NCBI GenBank assembly: GCA_023412665.1
Contig: JAEZCA010000051.1
Span: forward strand, 90,343 to 154,342
Length of the DNA stretch: 64,000 bases
Direction: 5' to 3'
Origin: Bacillota bacterium
Lineage (GTDB): Bacteria > Bacillota > Clostridia > Acetivibrionales > DTU013
Numbering within the stretch: the first letter of the stretch is position 1; each line of letters starts with the position of its first letter. Made by a program: the position numbers and the translations under genes. Under the pieces are notes generated by a model, which ran no database searches, had not been told where the DNA came from, and saw nothing but the letters and a program-made list of their open reading frames with translations. Below are positions 24,614 to 33,621 of the stretch, piece after piece.

Positions 24614-24778
24614 TGTCATCACCTATATAAATTATATACCGTAAGTAGGCAAAACTTTTTTTATTTATTGAAATGCCATTTAGTCTTATCGAATGATGTT
24701 TTTTTGATTTTCAGCAATACATTTGATTAATACACAATAATATTTTCAGGGCAATAGAAAGGGAAATTTTTGCGAGAG

Positions 24779-24807
24779 TTGACAAATATCTTGTAAGGTG
24801 ATATTTT
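24779..24807 (+). promoter_or_regulatory. SigA promoter of the 77-residue gene
   Basis: TTGACA (24779-24784), 17-base spacer, TATTTT (24802-24807). The spacer contains AAGGTGA, continuing as TAT into the -10. The promoter at 34060-34088 has the same AAGGTGATAT block. Confidence 0.65.
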
Positions 24808-24892
24808 ATTTTCGTTGGTTTTATTTTGAAATGCTTAGCGTTCATGGTAAAACCTACAAATTATAAGGTTGTTGTAGTAAAAGAGGTATGAT

Positions 24893-25126
24893 ATGTTATC
24901 CGAATTAGCTGAGTGCACATTACTTATGCTGAAAGTCATTCATGAAATGTATTATACACAAAGGATAACCTATAAAGAATTTGTTGATCATACAGAAAAA
25001 AAGCTGCAGTTCCTGTACGAAAATATTGAAAATTTTTCTTCTGAAGCTGAAAAAAGAAATGCATTTGATATTCTGTACAAATGCAATTCTATTCTGTCAC
25101 AATATGACGATCAGTATCTGCAGTAA
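24893..25126 (+). CDS. small hypothetical protein
   Basis: 77 residues, mostly predicted helix, with no membrane segment or cysteine motif apart from two scattered Cys. I do not recognise a family. Support for it being real: a good promoter at 24779-24807, an AGAGG site before the ATG, and codon use like its neighbours. It is divergent from agrB (270-base shared upstream region) and convergent with the murG-type gene, ending 8 bases from it. A link to the agr circuit is possible by position only. Confidence 0.6.
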   Translation: MLSELAECTLLMLKVIHEMYYTQRITYKEFVDHTEKKLQFLYENIENFSSEAEKRNAFDILYKCNSILSQYDDQYLQ

Positions 25127-25134
25127 ACCTATGA

Positions 25135-26202
25135 CTATTTTTTCATATACTTATTAATAACCCTGATAACTGCTGATACTCCGCTGTCGTTACCGGCGCT
25201 GTTCATAGCGGATATAAGGCCGGATGCGTTTTCCTTAAGCTGATATATTGACCGGATCAATGCCTCCCCGTTCAATTTATCTTCGTCGAGCAGCATGCTG
25301 TAACCCTGCTTCTCAAAGGATGCTGCATTCAGTATCTGATCTCCCCTGCTGGCGGCTTTTGACAGCGGAATCAAAAGGTTGGGCTTTTTCAGTGCAAGCA
25401 GCTCAAAAAGAACTGTAGCTCCAGCCCTTGAAACAACAAAGTCGGCCATAGCGTATATGTGCGGCTGCTCTTCGTTTATGTACTCGAATTGCCTGTATCC
25501 TCGTCTATTCTCCAGCTCAGGCTCAATATTGCCTTTACCGCAGATATGGCAGATGTTGAAATCCTTAAGCAGCTTATCAAGTATATCTCTTACTGCCGTA
25601 TTGATCCTTTCAGAGCCAAGGCTTCCTCCGATAACCATTATAACAGGCTTGGAGCCGTCAAAGCCGCAAATGCTCCTTCCCGTCTGGCGTTTGCCCTCCA
25701 TAAGCGATTCTCTTATGGGTATACCCGTCTTTATTCCTTTTTTTTCTGGAATATGCCTGCCCGATTCGGGAAATGTGTAACAGACAGCCTTTGCAAAAGG
25801 CATTGAAAGCTTATTTGTAAGTCCCGGCGTAATGTCTGACTCATGTATCACCACCGGAATTTTTCTTAACCATGCTGCCCAGACGACAGGGCACGATACA
25901 AAGCCTCCCTTGCTGAACACAACAGCCGGCTTAAGTCTGCCCAGTATGGAAAAAGCCTGGCTGAGTCCGCCAGCCACCTTAAAGACATCCGTAAGATTCT
26001 TAACGTCAAAATACCTGCGCAGCTTACCCGCGCTTATCTCGTGATACGGAATTCCCTCCCTGAGGACCAGTTCCTTTTCGATACCATTTCGAGAGCCTAT
26101 ATAATGTACATCGCAGCCTTCTCTTCTGAGGGCCGGCAATAACGCTATATTGGGAGTTACATGACCCGACGAGCCTCCGCCTGTCAATACTATCGTTTTC
26201 AT
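25135..26202 (-). CDS. murG: MurG-type UDP-GlcNAc:lipid I N-acetylglucosaminyltransferase
   Basis: GT-B fold glycosyltransferase expected to convert lipid I to lipid II at the inner membrane face. Glycine-rich VLTGGGSSGHVTPNIALLPAL at the N-terminus, FSKGGFVSCPVVWAA and VVIHESDITPGLTN in the N-domain, IMVIGGSLGSERIN and FVVSRAGATVLFELLALKKPNLLIPL in the C-domain. Length 355 is normal. It stands alone, not in the ftsW-murG-murA cluster seen in many relatives. Whether it is the only MurG or a stand-alone paralogue cannot be told here. Confidence 0.88.
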   Translation of the reverse strand: MKTIVLTGGGSSGHVTPNIALLPALRREGCDVHYIGSRNGIEKELVLREGIPYHEISAGKLRRYFDVKNLTDVFKVAGGLSQAFSILGRLKPAVVFSKGGFVSCPVVWAAWLRKIPVVIHESDITPGLTNKLSMPFAKAVCYTFPESGRHIPEKKGIKTGIPIRESLMEGKRQTGRSICGFDGSKPVIMVIGGSLGSERINTAVRDILDKLLKDFNICHICGKGNIEPELENRRGYRQFEYINEEQPHIYAMADFVVSRAGATVLFELLALKKPNLLIPLSKAASRGDQILNAASFEKQGYSMLLDEDKLNGEALIRSIYQLKENASGLISAMNSAGNDSGVSAVIRVINKYMKK

Positions 26203-26245
26203 ATCAGCTACCTGCTCTCCTGCTACGCAATAATGCTACGTCAGC

Positions 26246-26291
26246 AAAACCAATTGCGCTGAAGCATTCAGCGTTTCCAACCTGCAATTGG
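26246..26291 (-). terminator. terminator after the phosphate transport pair
   Basis: Nested hairpin on the minus strand: outer CCAATTGC/GCAATTGG (26284-26291 with 26250-26257) and inner CGCTGAA/TTCAGCG, followed by TTTT. Confidence 0.65.
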
Positions 26292-26327
26292 ATACTCCCT
26301 TTACATGTTGTGATGCTTCATCATTTA

Positions 26328-26951
26328 TCATGAATTTTTCATTATGACATTCTCGATTGCATTTGCCACGTCCTCGCAGGAGTCGCAGCACTTCTCAAGG
26401 TAATGGTAAACTGTATCCCAGGCCGCCAGCTCCTTGTAGTTCTGACATTCTACGTAAAGCTCTCTGGTAGCCTCCATGAACAGTACGTCGCCTTCCTCTT
26501 CCAGTCGGTTGACTTCTACTACAAGATCATGCAGCTTGGTAGATTTACGGAAGTTGTAGAACTCGTCAAGGGCTATCTTAAGTGAATTACAGCACTTTAC
26601 TATAACTGCTGTCATTTTTAATGCATAATCCTTAACATCATTCACATTGTACATATGCATGCGCATAAGGACATCTTCTATAGTATCGGTCACTGTGTCG
26701 ATGGAATCCGCCATTGCCATGATATCTTCGCGTTCGATAGGAGTTATGAATTCCCTTGAAAGCTTTTTTATCATCTTATGCCTTGCCTCATCGCCGCTAT
26801 GCTCGATCTCGTGCATTTCCTTCATTTTGGCAGGCAGGTGCTCTGCGTTATAGTTATTCAGTATATTGTTCAGCAGGTCAGCTGCTTTACAGGAATATAC
26901 CGCCAATTCAACAAAGGTGTCGAAATAATTTGTACCCTTTTTACGTGCCAT
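26328..26951 (-). CDS. DUF47 (PhoU-like) family protein, partner of the PiT transporter
   Basis: 207-residue all-helical PhoU-like protein (EIEHSGDEARHKMIKKLSREFITPIEREDIMAMADSIDTVTDTIEDVL is diagnostic for DUF47 and repeats the E-x-x-x-D metal-binding pattern). DUF47 genes almost always precede or follow pit genes. Here it follows pit by 36 bases on the same strand. The presumed role is regulating phosphate import; the mechanism is not established. GAGGAAGG lies 7 bases before the ATG. Confidence 0.9.
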   Translation of the reverse strand: MARKKGTNYFDTFVELAVYSCKAADLLNNILNNYNAEHLPAKMKEMHEIEHSGDEARHKMIKKLSREFITPIEREDIMAMADSIDTVTDTIEDVLMRMHMYNVNDVKDYALKMTAVIVKCCNSLKIALDEFYNFRKSTKLHDLVVEVNRLEEEGDVLFMEATRELYVECQNYKELAAWDTVYHYLEKCCDSCEDVANAIENVIMKNS

Positions 26952-26987
26952 ATTTGAACCTTCCTCATCAATTATATTTTTTTAATA

Positions 26988-28040
26988 CTAAAATATTCTC
27001 ATAAAAAGTTTTGCCATTAAGTACCCTATCAGACCACAGCCGGGAAATGTCAGGATCCATGCCAGCACCATTTCCTTCACTACTCCCCAGTTGACCGATG
27101 ATATCCTTTTTGCCGCGCCGACACCCATGACTGCGGTCGTCTTAGTGTGAGTCGTACTGACGGGAAGTCCCAGGACAATTGCAGTGAAAATGCTCGAAGC
27201 GCCTACCAGGTCAGCAGAAAATCCCTGATATGTCTCAAGCTTTACCATGTCCATACCAACGGATTTGATTATCCTCATGCCTCCTACGGAGGTTCCAAAT
27301 GCCATAACAGCGGAACAGAGGATCGCCAGCCAGATCGGTATCGAAAAATCGGTAACGTTTGATTGGCCCTGGGAAAGGAATAAACCAAGCATAAACACAC
27401 CCATGAACTTCTGCCCGTCCTGTGCTCCATGCATGAATGCCATGCCTGCCGCACCGGCTATTTGAGCGTATTTGAAGGTGGAATAGGTTTTTCTTCTATT
27501 GAAGCGCTTGAAAATAAGTTCAACAAGCTTTACTACCACCACTCCACCAAAAAAGCCCATAAACACTGAAAGAAGAAGCCCGTATATGACCTTCACCCAT
27601 TCATTTGGATTAATGCCGCTTATTCCTCCCTGCAGCGCAATTGCTGCACCGGAAATACCCGCGATCAGTGCATGGCTTTCACTGGTAGGGATACCGAACC
27701 ACCAGGCAGTCGTCGCCCATATTACAATGGCAAAAAGCGCTGCACAGAGAGCGACAAGTGCTTCATGGGAGTCACCGCGGAAATCGACCATTTTGTATAT
27801 GGTCTGGGCAACCTTTGTATTTATCATTGTCATAATAAAAACACCGAGAAAGTCAAAAACTGCGGCCATTATAATGGCAGGACGGGGACTCATGGAACGG
27901 GTGGAAATACATGTGGCTATTGCATTTGGTGCATCAGTCCAGCCATTGACCATAACCACGCCCAGAGTCAGCAGAACGGTTATCATCAGTGCGGGATTTG
28001 TAAAGAACTTACTTAAAAAATCCGTTAATGTAATAGTCAT
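26988..28040 (-). CDS. pit: Low-affinity inorganic phosphate transporter, PiT family
   Basis: About ten membrane helices over 350 residues. PiT signature NGWTDAPNAIATCISTRSMS near residue 32 and the second half-motif GAQDGQKFMGVFMLG near 205, plus GLPVSTTHTKTTAVMGVGAA near 295. Catalyses cation-coupled phosphate (or metal-phosphate) uptake. Operon with the DUF47 gene. Upstream 286 bases contain only the terminator of the divergent-side dnaK locus and AT-rich sequence. Confidence 0.92.
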   Translation of the reverse strand: MTITLTDFLSKFFTNPALMITVLLTLGVVMVNGWTDAPNAIATCISTRSMSPRPAIIMAAVFDFLGVFIMTMINTKVAQTIYKMVDFRGDSHEALVALCAALFAIVIWATTAWWFGIPTSESHALIAGISGAAIALQGGISGINPNEWVKVIYGLLLSVFMGFFGGVVVVKLVELIFKRFNRRKTYSTFKYAQIAGAAGMAFMHGAQDGQKFMGVFMLGLFLSQGQSNVTDFSIPIWLAILCSAVMAFGTSVGGMRIIKSVGMDMVKLETYQGFSADLVGASSIFTAIVLGLPVSTTHTKTTAVMGVGAAKRISSVNWGVVKEMVLAWILTFPGCGLIGYLMAKLFMRIF

Positions 28041-28259
28041 TATTCATCAACTTTCTTTTAAAGTTTGTTTATTTATATTATGAACAGCATCAAACGTTTT
28101 TAGCATACCATGTTTTTTTTCTCTTAACAATACCGGTAAACATAAAATATAACTAAATCGAGCTTGTTCAGTAATTTGTATAAACAATGGCAAATTAAAA
28201 GAATAATATTTATGATTTATTGCTATAGCAGAAATCTTACACTGTTACATAGCCGGTAT

Positions 28260-28314
28260 AAAAGTATATCCTTTCAGCACCTGCACATTTCCGCCGCCGA
28301 AAGGATATACTTTT
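28260..28314 (-). terminator. long-stem terminator after dnaK-like gene
   Basis: AAAAGTATATCCTTTC pairs perfectly with GAAAGGATATACTTTT (16 pairs) around a 23-base loop. On the minus strand the 3' arm ends in ACTTTTATACC. It lies 12 bases past the dnaK-like stop. Confidence 0.7.
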
Positions 28315-28326
28315 GTGATTTTCTCC

Positions 28327-30111
28327 TTATTTGGTTTCCCGGTCAACGCCTGCTATTCGGCAAGCATTGGCACTGCTGGATTTCAGACGCCCTATGGCTT
28401 CACTTATCGCTGCGATATCGCCGTCGGTCATCTTGTCAGGCCTTGCCCTCATCAGAAGCTTTTGCAGATCGGCTATATCCGCCTTCATCTGTTTCCTTTC
28501 TTCCTTCGAAATCTCTTTTTTTGCCTTATCAAGGGCAGTTTGAGCAATAGTCAGGCACTTGCCTGCCTCCGCATTTATTTCAAGCGCCTGCATGCGGATG
28601 CCGTCCTGTGACGCGTATTGCTCCGCGTCGCGGATCGCCTGTTCGATCTGAGTGTCGGACATACGCTCATTGTCGGTAATAGTTATAGATTGTTCCTTGC
28701 CGGTATCCAGGTCCTTTGCGGAAACTCTCAGAATTCCGTTTGAATCGATATCAAAGGTGACTTCTATCTGCGGTACGCCGGCAGGAGCTGGTTTGATGCC
28801 GTTCAGTCTGAATTTTCCGATGATCTTGTTATCCTTTGCCATTGGGCGCTCACCTTGCAAAACATTGATTTCAACGCTTCGCTGATAGTTGGCCGCAGTG
28901 GAGAATACCTGCGAATAATGCACGGGGAGCGTAGTATTCCGTTCCACGAGCCGGGTGGCAACACCGCCGACCGTTTCAATGGAAAGACTCAGCGGCGTGA
29001 CATCAAGCAAGAGAATGCTATCTCTGCCATATAGCATCATCGATCCTCCGGAAAGCGTGTCGCCCTGCACTGCCGCACCCTGTGCCACACATTCGTCAGG
29101 GTTGATGTTTTTTGACGGAATGATTCCCGTCAGTACCCTGACCTTGTCCTGCACAGCGGGAATCCTCGTGGAGCCGCCCACAAGCAGCACTTTTGAAAGC
29201 TCAGATGCGGCAATACCCGCATCTGTCAAAGCGTTCTGTACGGGAATAGCGGTTCGGTCGACTAAATCACGTGTTAACTCATTGAACCTGGCACGGGAAA
29301 GTGTATATTCAAAATTTATTGGAGAGCCGTGGGACTGTGTCAGATAAGGGAGCGCGATATAGCTGTTTTCTGTAGAAGACAGCTCTTTTTTCGTCTGTTC
29401 CGCCGCCTCCTTTACTCGCTGCAGGGCGGCAAAATCCCGTCTTACATCAACGTGATGATCTTTTTGTATCACATCGACCAAATGATTTACGATCCGTTCG
29501 TCAAAGTCGTCGCCGCCAAGATGATTGTCACCATTGGTTGCTAAAACCTCGATCACACCTTCACCTATTTCGATAATGGAAACATCGAAGGTACCTCCGC
29601 CTAAATCGAAAACCATGATTTTCTGCGGATTGCCGTTGTCAAGTCCGTAAGCAAGCGCAGCACTGGTCGGCTCATTGATGATACGTTTAACATTCAACCC
29701 TGCAATTTTTCCGGCATCCTTTGTTGCCTGCCTTTGAATATCGTTGAAATACGCCGGAACGGTTATAACAGCATCTGTTACCTCCTCACCGAGATAAGCC
29801 TGTGCATCGGCTTTCAGCTTGCGTAAAATCATTGCACTTATCTCCTGAGGAGAATACATTTTCCCATCGATTTCTTTTTTCCATTCGGTGCCCATGTGGC
29901 GCTTGACCGAGCTGATCGTCCGTTCGCTGTTCATTACCGCCTGCCGGACCGCCTGATCGCCGACCAGGCGCTCTCCTTCCTTCGTAAAGGCAACAACGCT
30001 CGGTGTTGTCCGGTTGCCGTTTTCATTCGGGATGATGACCGGATTGCCGCCCTCTACCAAGGCAACGCAGCTATTTGTTGTACCCAGATCTATTCCTATC
30101 GTTTTACCCAT
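28327..30111 (-). CDS. Hsp70-family chaperone (DnaK paralogue)
   Basis: 594 residues. Nucleotide-binding domain motifs GIDLGTTNSCVALVEGG, VFDLGGGTFDVSIIEIGEG and VLLVGGSTRIPAVQ. Substrate-binding domain from about 375 (DVTPLSLSIETVGG), then a short helical lid. The C-terminus ends AGVDRETK, without the acidic tail of housekeeping DnaK, and the protein is 15-45 residues shorter. It is not near hrcA or grpE. The neighbouring J-protein and zinc-ribbon protein suggest a specialised Hsp70 system; being last in an operon headed by a two-component system suggests stimulus-controlled expression. Confidence 0.9.
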   Translation of the reverse strand: MGKTIGIDLGTTNSCVALVEGGNPVIIPNENGNRTTPSVVAFTKEGERLVGDQAVRQAVMNSERTISSVKRHMGTEWKKEIDGKMYSPQEISAMILRKLKADAQAYLGEEVTDAVITVPAYFNDIQRQATKDAGKIAGLNVKRIINEPTSAALAYGLDNGNPQKIMVFDLGGGTFDVSIIEIGEGVIEVLATNGDNHLGGDDFDERIVNHLVDVIQKDHHVDVRRDFAALQRVKEAAEQTKKELSSTENSYIALPYLTQSHGSPINFEYTLSRARFNELTRDLVDRTAIPVQNALTDAGIAASELSKVLLVGGSTRIPAVQDKVRVLTGIIPSKNINPDECVAQGAAVQGDTLSGGSMMLYGRDSILLLDVTPLSLSIETVGGVATRLVERNTTLPVHYSQVFSTAANYQRSVEINVLQGERPMAKDNKIIGKFRLNGIKPAPAGVPQIEVTFDIDSNGILRVSAKDLDTGKEQSITITDNERMSDTQIEQAIRDAEQYASQDGIRMQALEINAEAGKCLTIAQTALDKAKKEISKEERKQMKADIADLQKLLMRARPDKMTDGDIAAISEAIGRLKSSSANACRIAGVDRETK

Positions 30112-30129
30112 GATTACTATTCCTTTCTG

Positions 30130-30897
30130 TTAACGACCGTATGATAAGCTGTAAATCAGCATTTGCATCAAATAAAATATAACTCGAGCTGCCATGATAC
30201 CAAAAATCAACTTGGCTATGAAGCCAAAAGGAGAATGAACACTATATGAAGTCCGGGTTTGATTTTCATTGGAATACTCATTTAACAGCTGCTTGTAAAC
30301 CGGATTTCCCGAGTCCATTTGAATAGCTTTCTGCAAAAGCTCCTGCGCTCTCACAACATCGCCGATTCCATGGTGAGCAACTGCGCTGACATAGTACCAC
30401 CTGGCATTCCTATATGAACTGGTTATTCGCGACAGAATAATCATTGCATCAGAATATCGCCTGCTGTTCACAGCGTTTATTGCACGGACGAGCTCGTCCG
30501 GATCGCCGCTTTGCGGACGAGGCGTTGTATCATATTGCCTTGTGGCAAAGCCGAATATGTCACCGAAATCAAAGCCTCCAAAATCGCTGTACCATCCGCC
30601 GGCACCCTGGTACCATCCGTATCCCTGATTTGCGCTTTGCTGTCCGGTCTGTCCGTATCCGCCGGCAGACGAGCGGTATTGCTGCTTTTTCTGTTCCTGC
30701 TCCTGCCTTGCCTTATATTTCTCCGGATTCTGGAGCAAATCATATGCCTCGTTGACCTCATTCATCTTTCGCGCTGCCTCCGGATCGTTCGGATGCAGGT
30801 CCGGATGATATTCCTTTGCTTTTTTGCGGTATGCTTTTTTTATTTCGTCCTGAGACGCTCCCGGCGATACGCCGAGAATCCTGTAGGGGTCAATCAT
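30130..30897 (-). CDS. Class III J-domain protein, membrane-anchored
   Basis: J-domain at residues 3-68 (PYRILGVSPGASQDEIKKAYRKKAKEYHPDLH, with the HPD motif at 31-33). Then a Gln/Gly/Tyr-rich linker (70-125), a TPR-like helical segment (about 135-205, YSDAMIILSRITSS...AQELLQKAIQMD) and a C-terminal hydrophobic helix (about 225-250). No zinc-finger or DnaJ C-domain. It probably recruits the adjacent Hsp70 to the membrane. The gap to dnaK is 18 bases. Confidence 0.88.
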   Translation of the reverse strand: MIDPYRILGVSPGASQDEIKKAYRKKAKEYHPDLHPNDPEAARKMNEVNEAYDLLQNPEKYKARQEQEQKKQQYRSSAGGYGQTGQQSANQGYGWYQGAGGWYSDFGGFDFGDIFGFATRQYDTTPRPQSGDPDELVRAINAVNSRRYSDAMIILSRITSSYRNARWYYVSAVAHHGIGDVVRAQELLQKAIQMDSGNPVYKQLLNEYSNENQTRTSYSVHSPFGFIAKLIFGIMAARVIFYLMQMLIYSLSYGR

Positions 30898-30913
30898 ATC
30901 GTTTCCTCATTCA

Positions 30914-31336
30914 TTATGTTCTTTTTTCAAATCCCTGCCCGCATTTCGGACAATTAACAGTTATTGTTCTGCCTTTTCCGGGTTTGCCGATACGCACGAT
31001 TGCCTTGCAGTGCGGGCATTTGTAGTATTTATGTGTCCTCCGGTCGCGCCAAATGTTTCTGCAAAGCAGAAGTCTCTGTTTGATCCTGTTTTTGATAGTC
31101 AGGTATTTCTGCCTTTCCATTTGCCTCTTGTATGTGTTTTTTGAAAATCCCCGGAACCATGACCATATCAGTAAAAAAAGCGCAAGGAAATATATAATCC
31201 CCAGATACGGCACACGCGACAAGAGCAACAGGATGAGTCCGGCAATGGCAAGGAATCGAGATAATTCGTCAAATCCATACCGTCCCTGCATAAACTGCTG
31301 AATCCTATAACCAATATTGCTAAACAATTTTTTCAT
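30914..31336 (-). CDS. Membrane protein with C-terminal zinc ribbon
   Basis: 140 residues: short amphipathic start, two membrane helices (about 28-62), a basic segment, then a zinc ribbon CPHCKAIVRIGKPGKGRTI...CPKCGQGF (two CPxC knuckles). I do not know a named function. It lies between the histidine kinase and the J-protein in the same direction, so it is likely part of the Hsp70 module, perhaps as a membrane-tethered client-binding or assembly factor. That role is inferred from context only. Confidence 0.75.
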   Translation of the reverse strand: MKKLFSNIGYRIQQFMQGRYGFDELSRFLAIAGLILLLLSRVPYLGIIYFLALFLLIWSWFRGFSKNTYKRQMERQKYLTIKNRIKQRLLLCRNIWRDRRTHKYYKCPHCKAIVRIGKPGKGRTITVNCPKCGQGFEKRT

Positions 31337-31451
31337 GATCTCTGCTTCCTTCTGTTCAGGTTGTTGCTCAGATTATACGATCTCATTCTAAACTGAAAAT
31401 AAACAAGGAAGGTCAGATCAATTCCGGCAATGATTTGCCGATCGATGAACC

Positions 31452-31491
31452 ATTTAGGGTTTATTTAGGGTTTATTTAGGGTTTATTTAGG
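31452..31491. repeat. 11-bp tandem repeat (ATTTAGGGTTT x 3.6)
   Basis: Three full copies and one partial copy of ATTTAGGGTTT, spanning the stop codon (31483-31485) of the histidine kinase gene. Likely a slippage-generated minisatellite; copy number could alter the spacer to the zinc-ribbon gene. Confidence 0.9.
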
Positions 31492-32538
31492 CATTGACAC
31501 GGTAAATACCGTTTTGTGATTTCCGGATAACACGGTAACGTCACCGTTATGCAATTTAACGATCGCTTTAACCACGGCGAGCCCGACACCGTTGCCTTCA
31601 CTTGAATGGGACTCATCCGCCTGGTAAAACTTCCGGAAGATCTGTTCTTTTAATTCTGAAGGGATCTCAACGCCGGTGTCGGCAATAGAAACGAATATAT
31701 GATTCTCCGTTTCAGTGATGCCGACACGCACCGAGGTGCCTTCGTCACTATATTTGACAGCATTATCTATCAGATTGATCCACACCTGCTTGAGCATTTC
31801 TTCGTTGGCGTTGATTGAATATTCACCAAAATCAAGCTCCGGAGTGATATTCTTTCTGCTCCACTTGTTTTCAAGAAGCAGAAAGCAGTTCCTGATCTGC
31901 TCGGAAAGATTGTATTCCGACACTCCGGTCAGGATCGTCTGATTTTCAACCTTCGTCAGATTCAGCACATTTGTTGCCATGGCAGAGAGGCGAAGAGACT
32001 CTTCCTCAATAATATCTATATACTCAGCTTTCTGCTCTTCAGTAAGACCACCGTGCTTGAGCAGCTTCGCAAATCCCGCGATGGAAACGATGGGTGTCTT
32101 GAACTCGTGGGAAAAATTATTTATAAAATCTGAACGGAGTATTTCCGTCCTGTCAAGTTCTTCTGCCAGATTGTTAAAGCTTCGGCTGATTTCCACTGCT
32201 GTCGGGTGCTTGCCGAGATGTTTCCCGAATTGAAGGCGAGCTTTGTAGTCGCCGGAAGCAAGCCGGTTCATAGCGTTGATAATAGCATTGACAGGCTTAA
32301 GGGGGATACGGCTTGTTACGGTAGACAGGATCGCGCCGATGGACACGCTTGCTATCATCATCCTTAGGATCAGGTGTTCACTTTTGGGGCCGTCACCAAT
32401 AGGCTCCAATACTCCGCGATTGATCAAAAAGATGACAACTCCGCCAACAATAGCTATTGTGACAATGAAAAAACAAAATACCATGCCAGAGAACAGCAAT
32501 GTCAATGCCAGACGGTGTTTCCTTTGTTCAGGCTTCAT
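31483..32538 (-). CDS. Sensor histidine kinase (HAMP-HisKA-HATPase)
   Basis: Two membrane helices (about 12-40 and 58-78) with a very short extracytoplasmic loop (~20 residues), which suggests sensing within the membrane. HAMP (about 78-130), HisKA with FINNFSHEFKTPIVSIAGF (His144) and HATPase_c with NLIDNAVKYSDEG, SIADTGVEIPSE and GNGVGLAVVKAIV. 351 residues. Overlaps its regulator by 4 bases. Upstream of the zinc-ribbon/J-protein/Hsp70 genes, which it may control. Confidence 0.9.
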   Translation of the reverse strand: MKPEQRKHRLALTLLFSGMVFCFFIVTIAIVGGVVIFLINRGVLEPIGDGPKSEHLILRMMIASVSIGAILSTVTSRIPLKPVNAIINAMNRLASGDYKARLQFGKHLGKHPTAVEISRSFNNLAEELDRTEILRSDFINNFSHEFKTPIVSIAGFAKLLKHGGLTEEQKAEYIDIIEEESLRLSAMATNVLNLTKVENQTILTGVSEYNLSEQIRNCFLLLENKWSRKNITPELDFGEYSINANEEMLKQVWINLIDNAVKYSDEGTSVRVGITETENHIFVSIADTGVEIPSELKEQIFRKFYQADESHSSEGNGVGLAVVKAIVKLHNGDVTVLSGNHKTVFTVSMPK

Positions 32539-33209
32539 ACTTTTTTCACCGCCTTATAACCAAGTCCCCTGACGGATTCGATTTCAAATTCTCCCCATCC
32601 GTCAAACCGTTTCCGCAATCTTCCGATATGGACGGTTACCGTCTCCCAGCCAGACTCGCTCTCATTGCCCCATATTTCATCCATTAGCTGTATACGGGTG
32701 AAAATCTTGCCTGGATAAGAGAGCAATTTATATAGAAGCATAAATTCCTTTTGAGGCAATTCCTGAACCTCACCGTTTTTAAAAACCGTAAGGCTGTCAT
32801 AATCAAGTATGACATCGCCTATGACGATTTTCTTTTCGCTTGCGATCTGTGCGCGGCGAAGAAGAGCTTTAATGCGAAGCAGCATTTCTTCCATGTCGAT
32901 GGGCTTTGTAATGTAATCATCCGTACCGACGATGAATCCCCTGTGTCTGTCCTCCGGCAATTGTTTGGCGGAAACCATCAAAATGGGCAGATTATTATTT
33001 GCTTTTCGCAAGACTCTGGTAAACTCGTATCCGTCCATCTTCGGCATCATAATGTCAAGAACCACAAGGTCGATATGTTCCCTGTCCATCACGTCAATCG
33101 CATCCTCACCGTTGACAGCGGTGAAGACAGTGTAATTTTCTGCCGTCAGAACCGCTTCCAACAATCGGCGTGTATTTTTATCATCATCGACAACCAAAAT
33201 TCGAAACAT
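32535..33209 (-). CDS. OmpR/PhoB-family response regulator
   Basis: Receiver (1-118) with acidic pocket Asp8-10, phospho-acceptor Asp52 in VVLDIMMPKMDG and Lys in YITKPIDM; winged-helix DNA-binding domain (about 130-222, ELPQKEFMLLYKLLSYPGKIFTRIQLMDEIWG). 224 residues. First gene of the run that leads to the Hsp70 paralogue. A GGAG lies about 8 bases before the ATG. Confidence 0.93.
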   Translation of the reverse strand: MFRILVVDDDKNTRRLLEAVLTAENYTVFTAVNGEDAIDVMDREHIDLVVLDIMMPKMDGYEFTRVLRKANNNLPILMVSAKQLPEDRHRGFIVGTDDYITKPIDMEEMLLRIKALLRRAQIASEKKIVIGDVILDYDSLTVFKNGEVQELPQKEFMLLYKLLSYPGKIFTRIQLMDEIWGNESESGWETVTVHIGRLRKRFDGWGEFEIESVRGLGYKAVKKV

Positions 33210-33621
33210 TTCCTTCTCCTCATATCCGGTAAAATGACATAATTAATCTTGCCTGAAATAGTTTACTACATAAACATAAACTCAAACAAAACTTTTTTGG
33301 CAGTCATGCATTTTAACAGAGGAAGGAGAAACGGGGGCCCATTTATGCTCTTCCGTTCACGAAACGTACTGCATCAAAAAGGACATACCCTGTCTTCATA
33401 TGGACTATGTACCTTTTTATTCATCCTGTTTGGCTAAGGTATCCCGCACTTGCCTGCAAATTCATCCGGGCAGCAAAAATCTTTGCAGGTCAAAATCCAC
33501 ATGCATAAGAGCCTGTCATCACTGACCGGCCCTTATTGTGCCAAACTCTCCTGATAGCTTTGGTTAGACTGTCCGAAAAGAGTTTTTCCGAAAGGCATTT
33601 AATTATACATAAAACCCTTAT

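Noticed and set aside
28260..28314. Possible riboswitch or structured leader
   Set aside because: It lies after the dnaK-like gene and matches a terminator hairpin; nothing is transcribed through it into a downstream gene on that strand.
28327..30111. Housekeeping dnaK
   Set aside because: It is shorter, lacks the acidic tail, and there is no hrcA, grpE or dnaJ of the standard class nearby; treated as a paralogue.
31452..31491. Possible CRISPR-like repeat array
   Set aside because: Repeat units are 11 bases with no spacers; this is a simple tandem repeat. No CRISPR array or cas gene was seen anywhere in the window.
33249..33437. 62-residue plus-strand open frame
   Set aside because: No ribosome site, no recognisable motif, in a region with inverted repeats.
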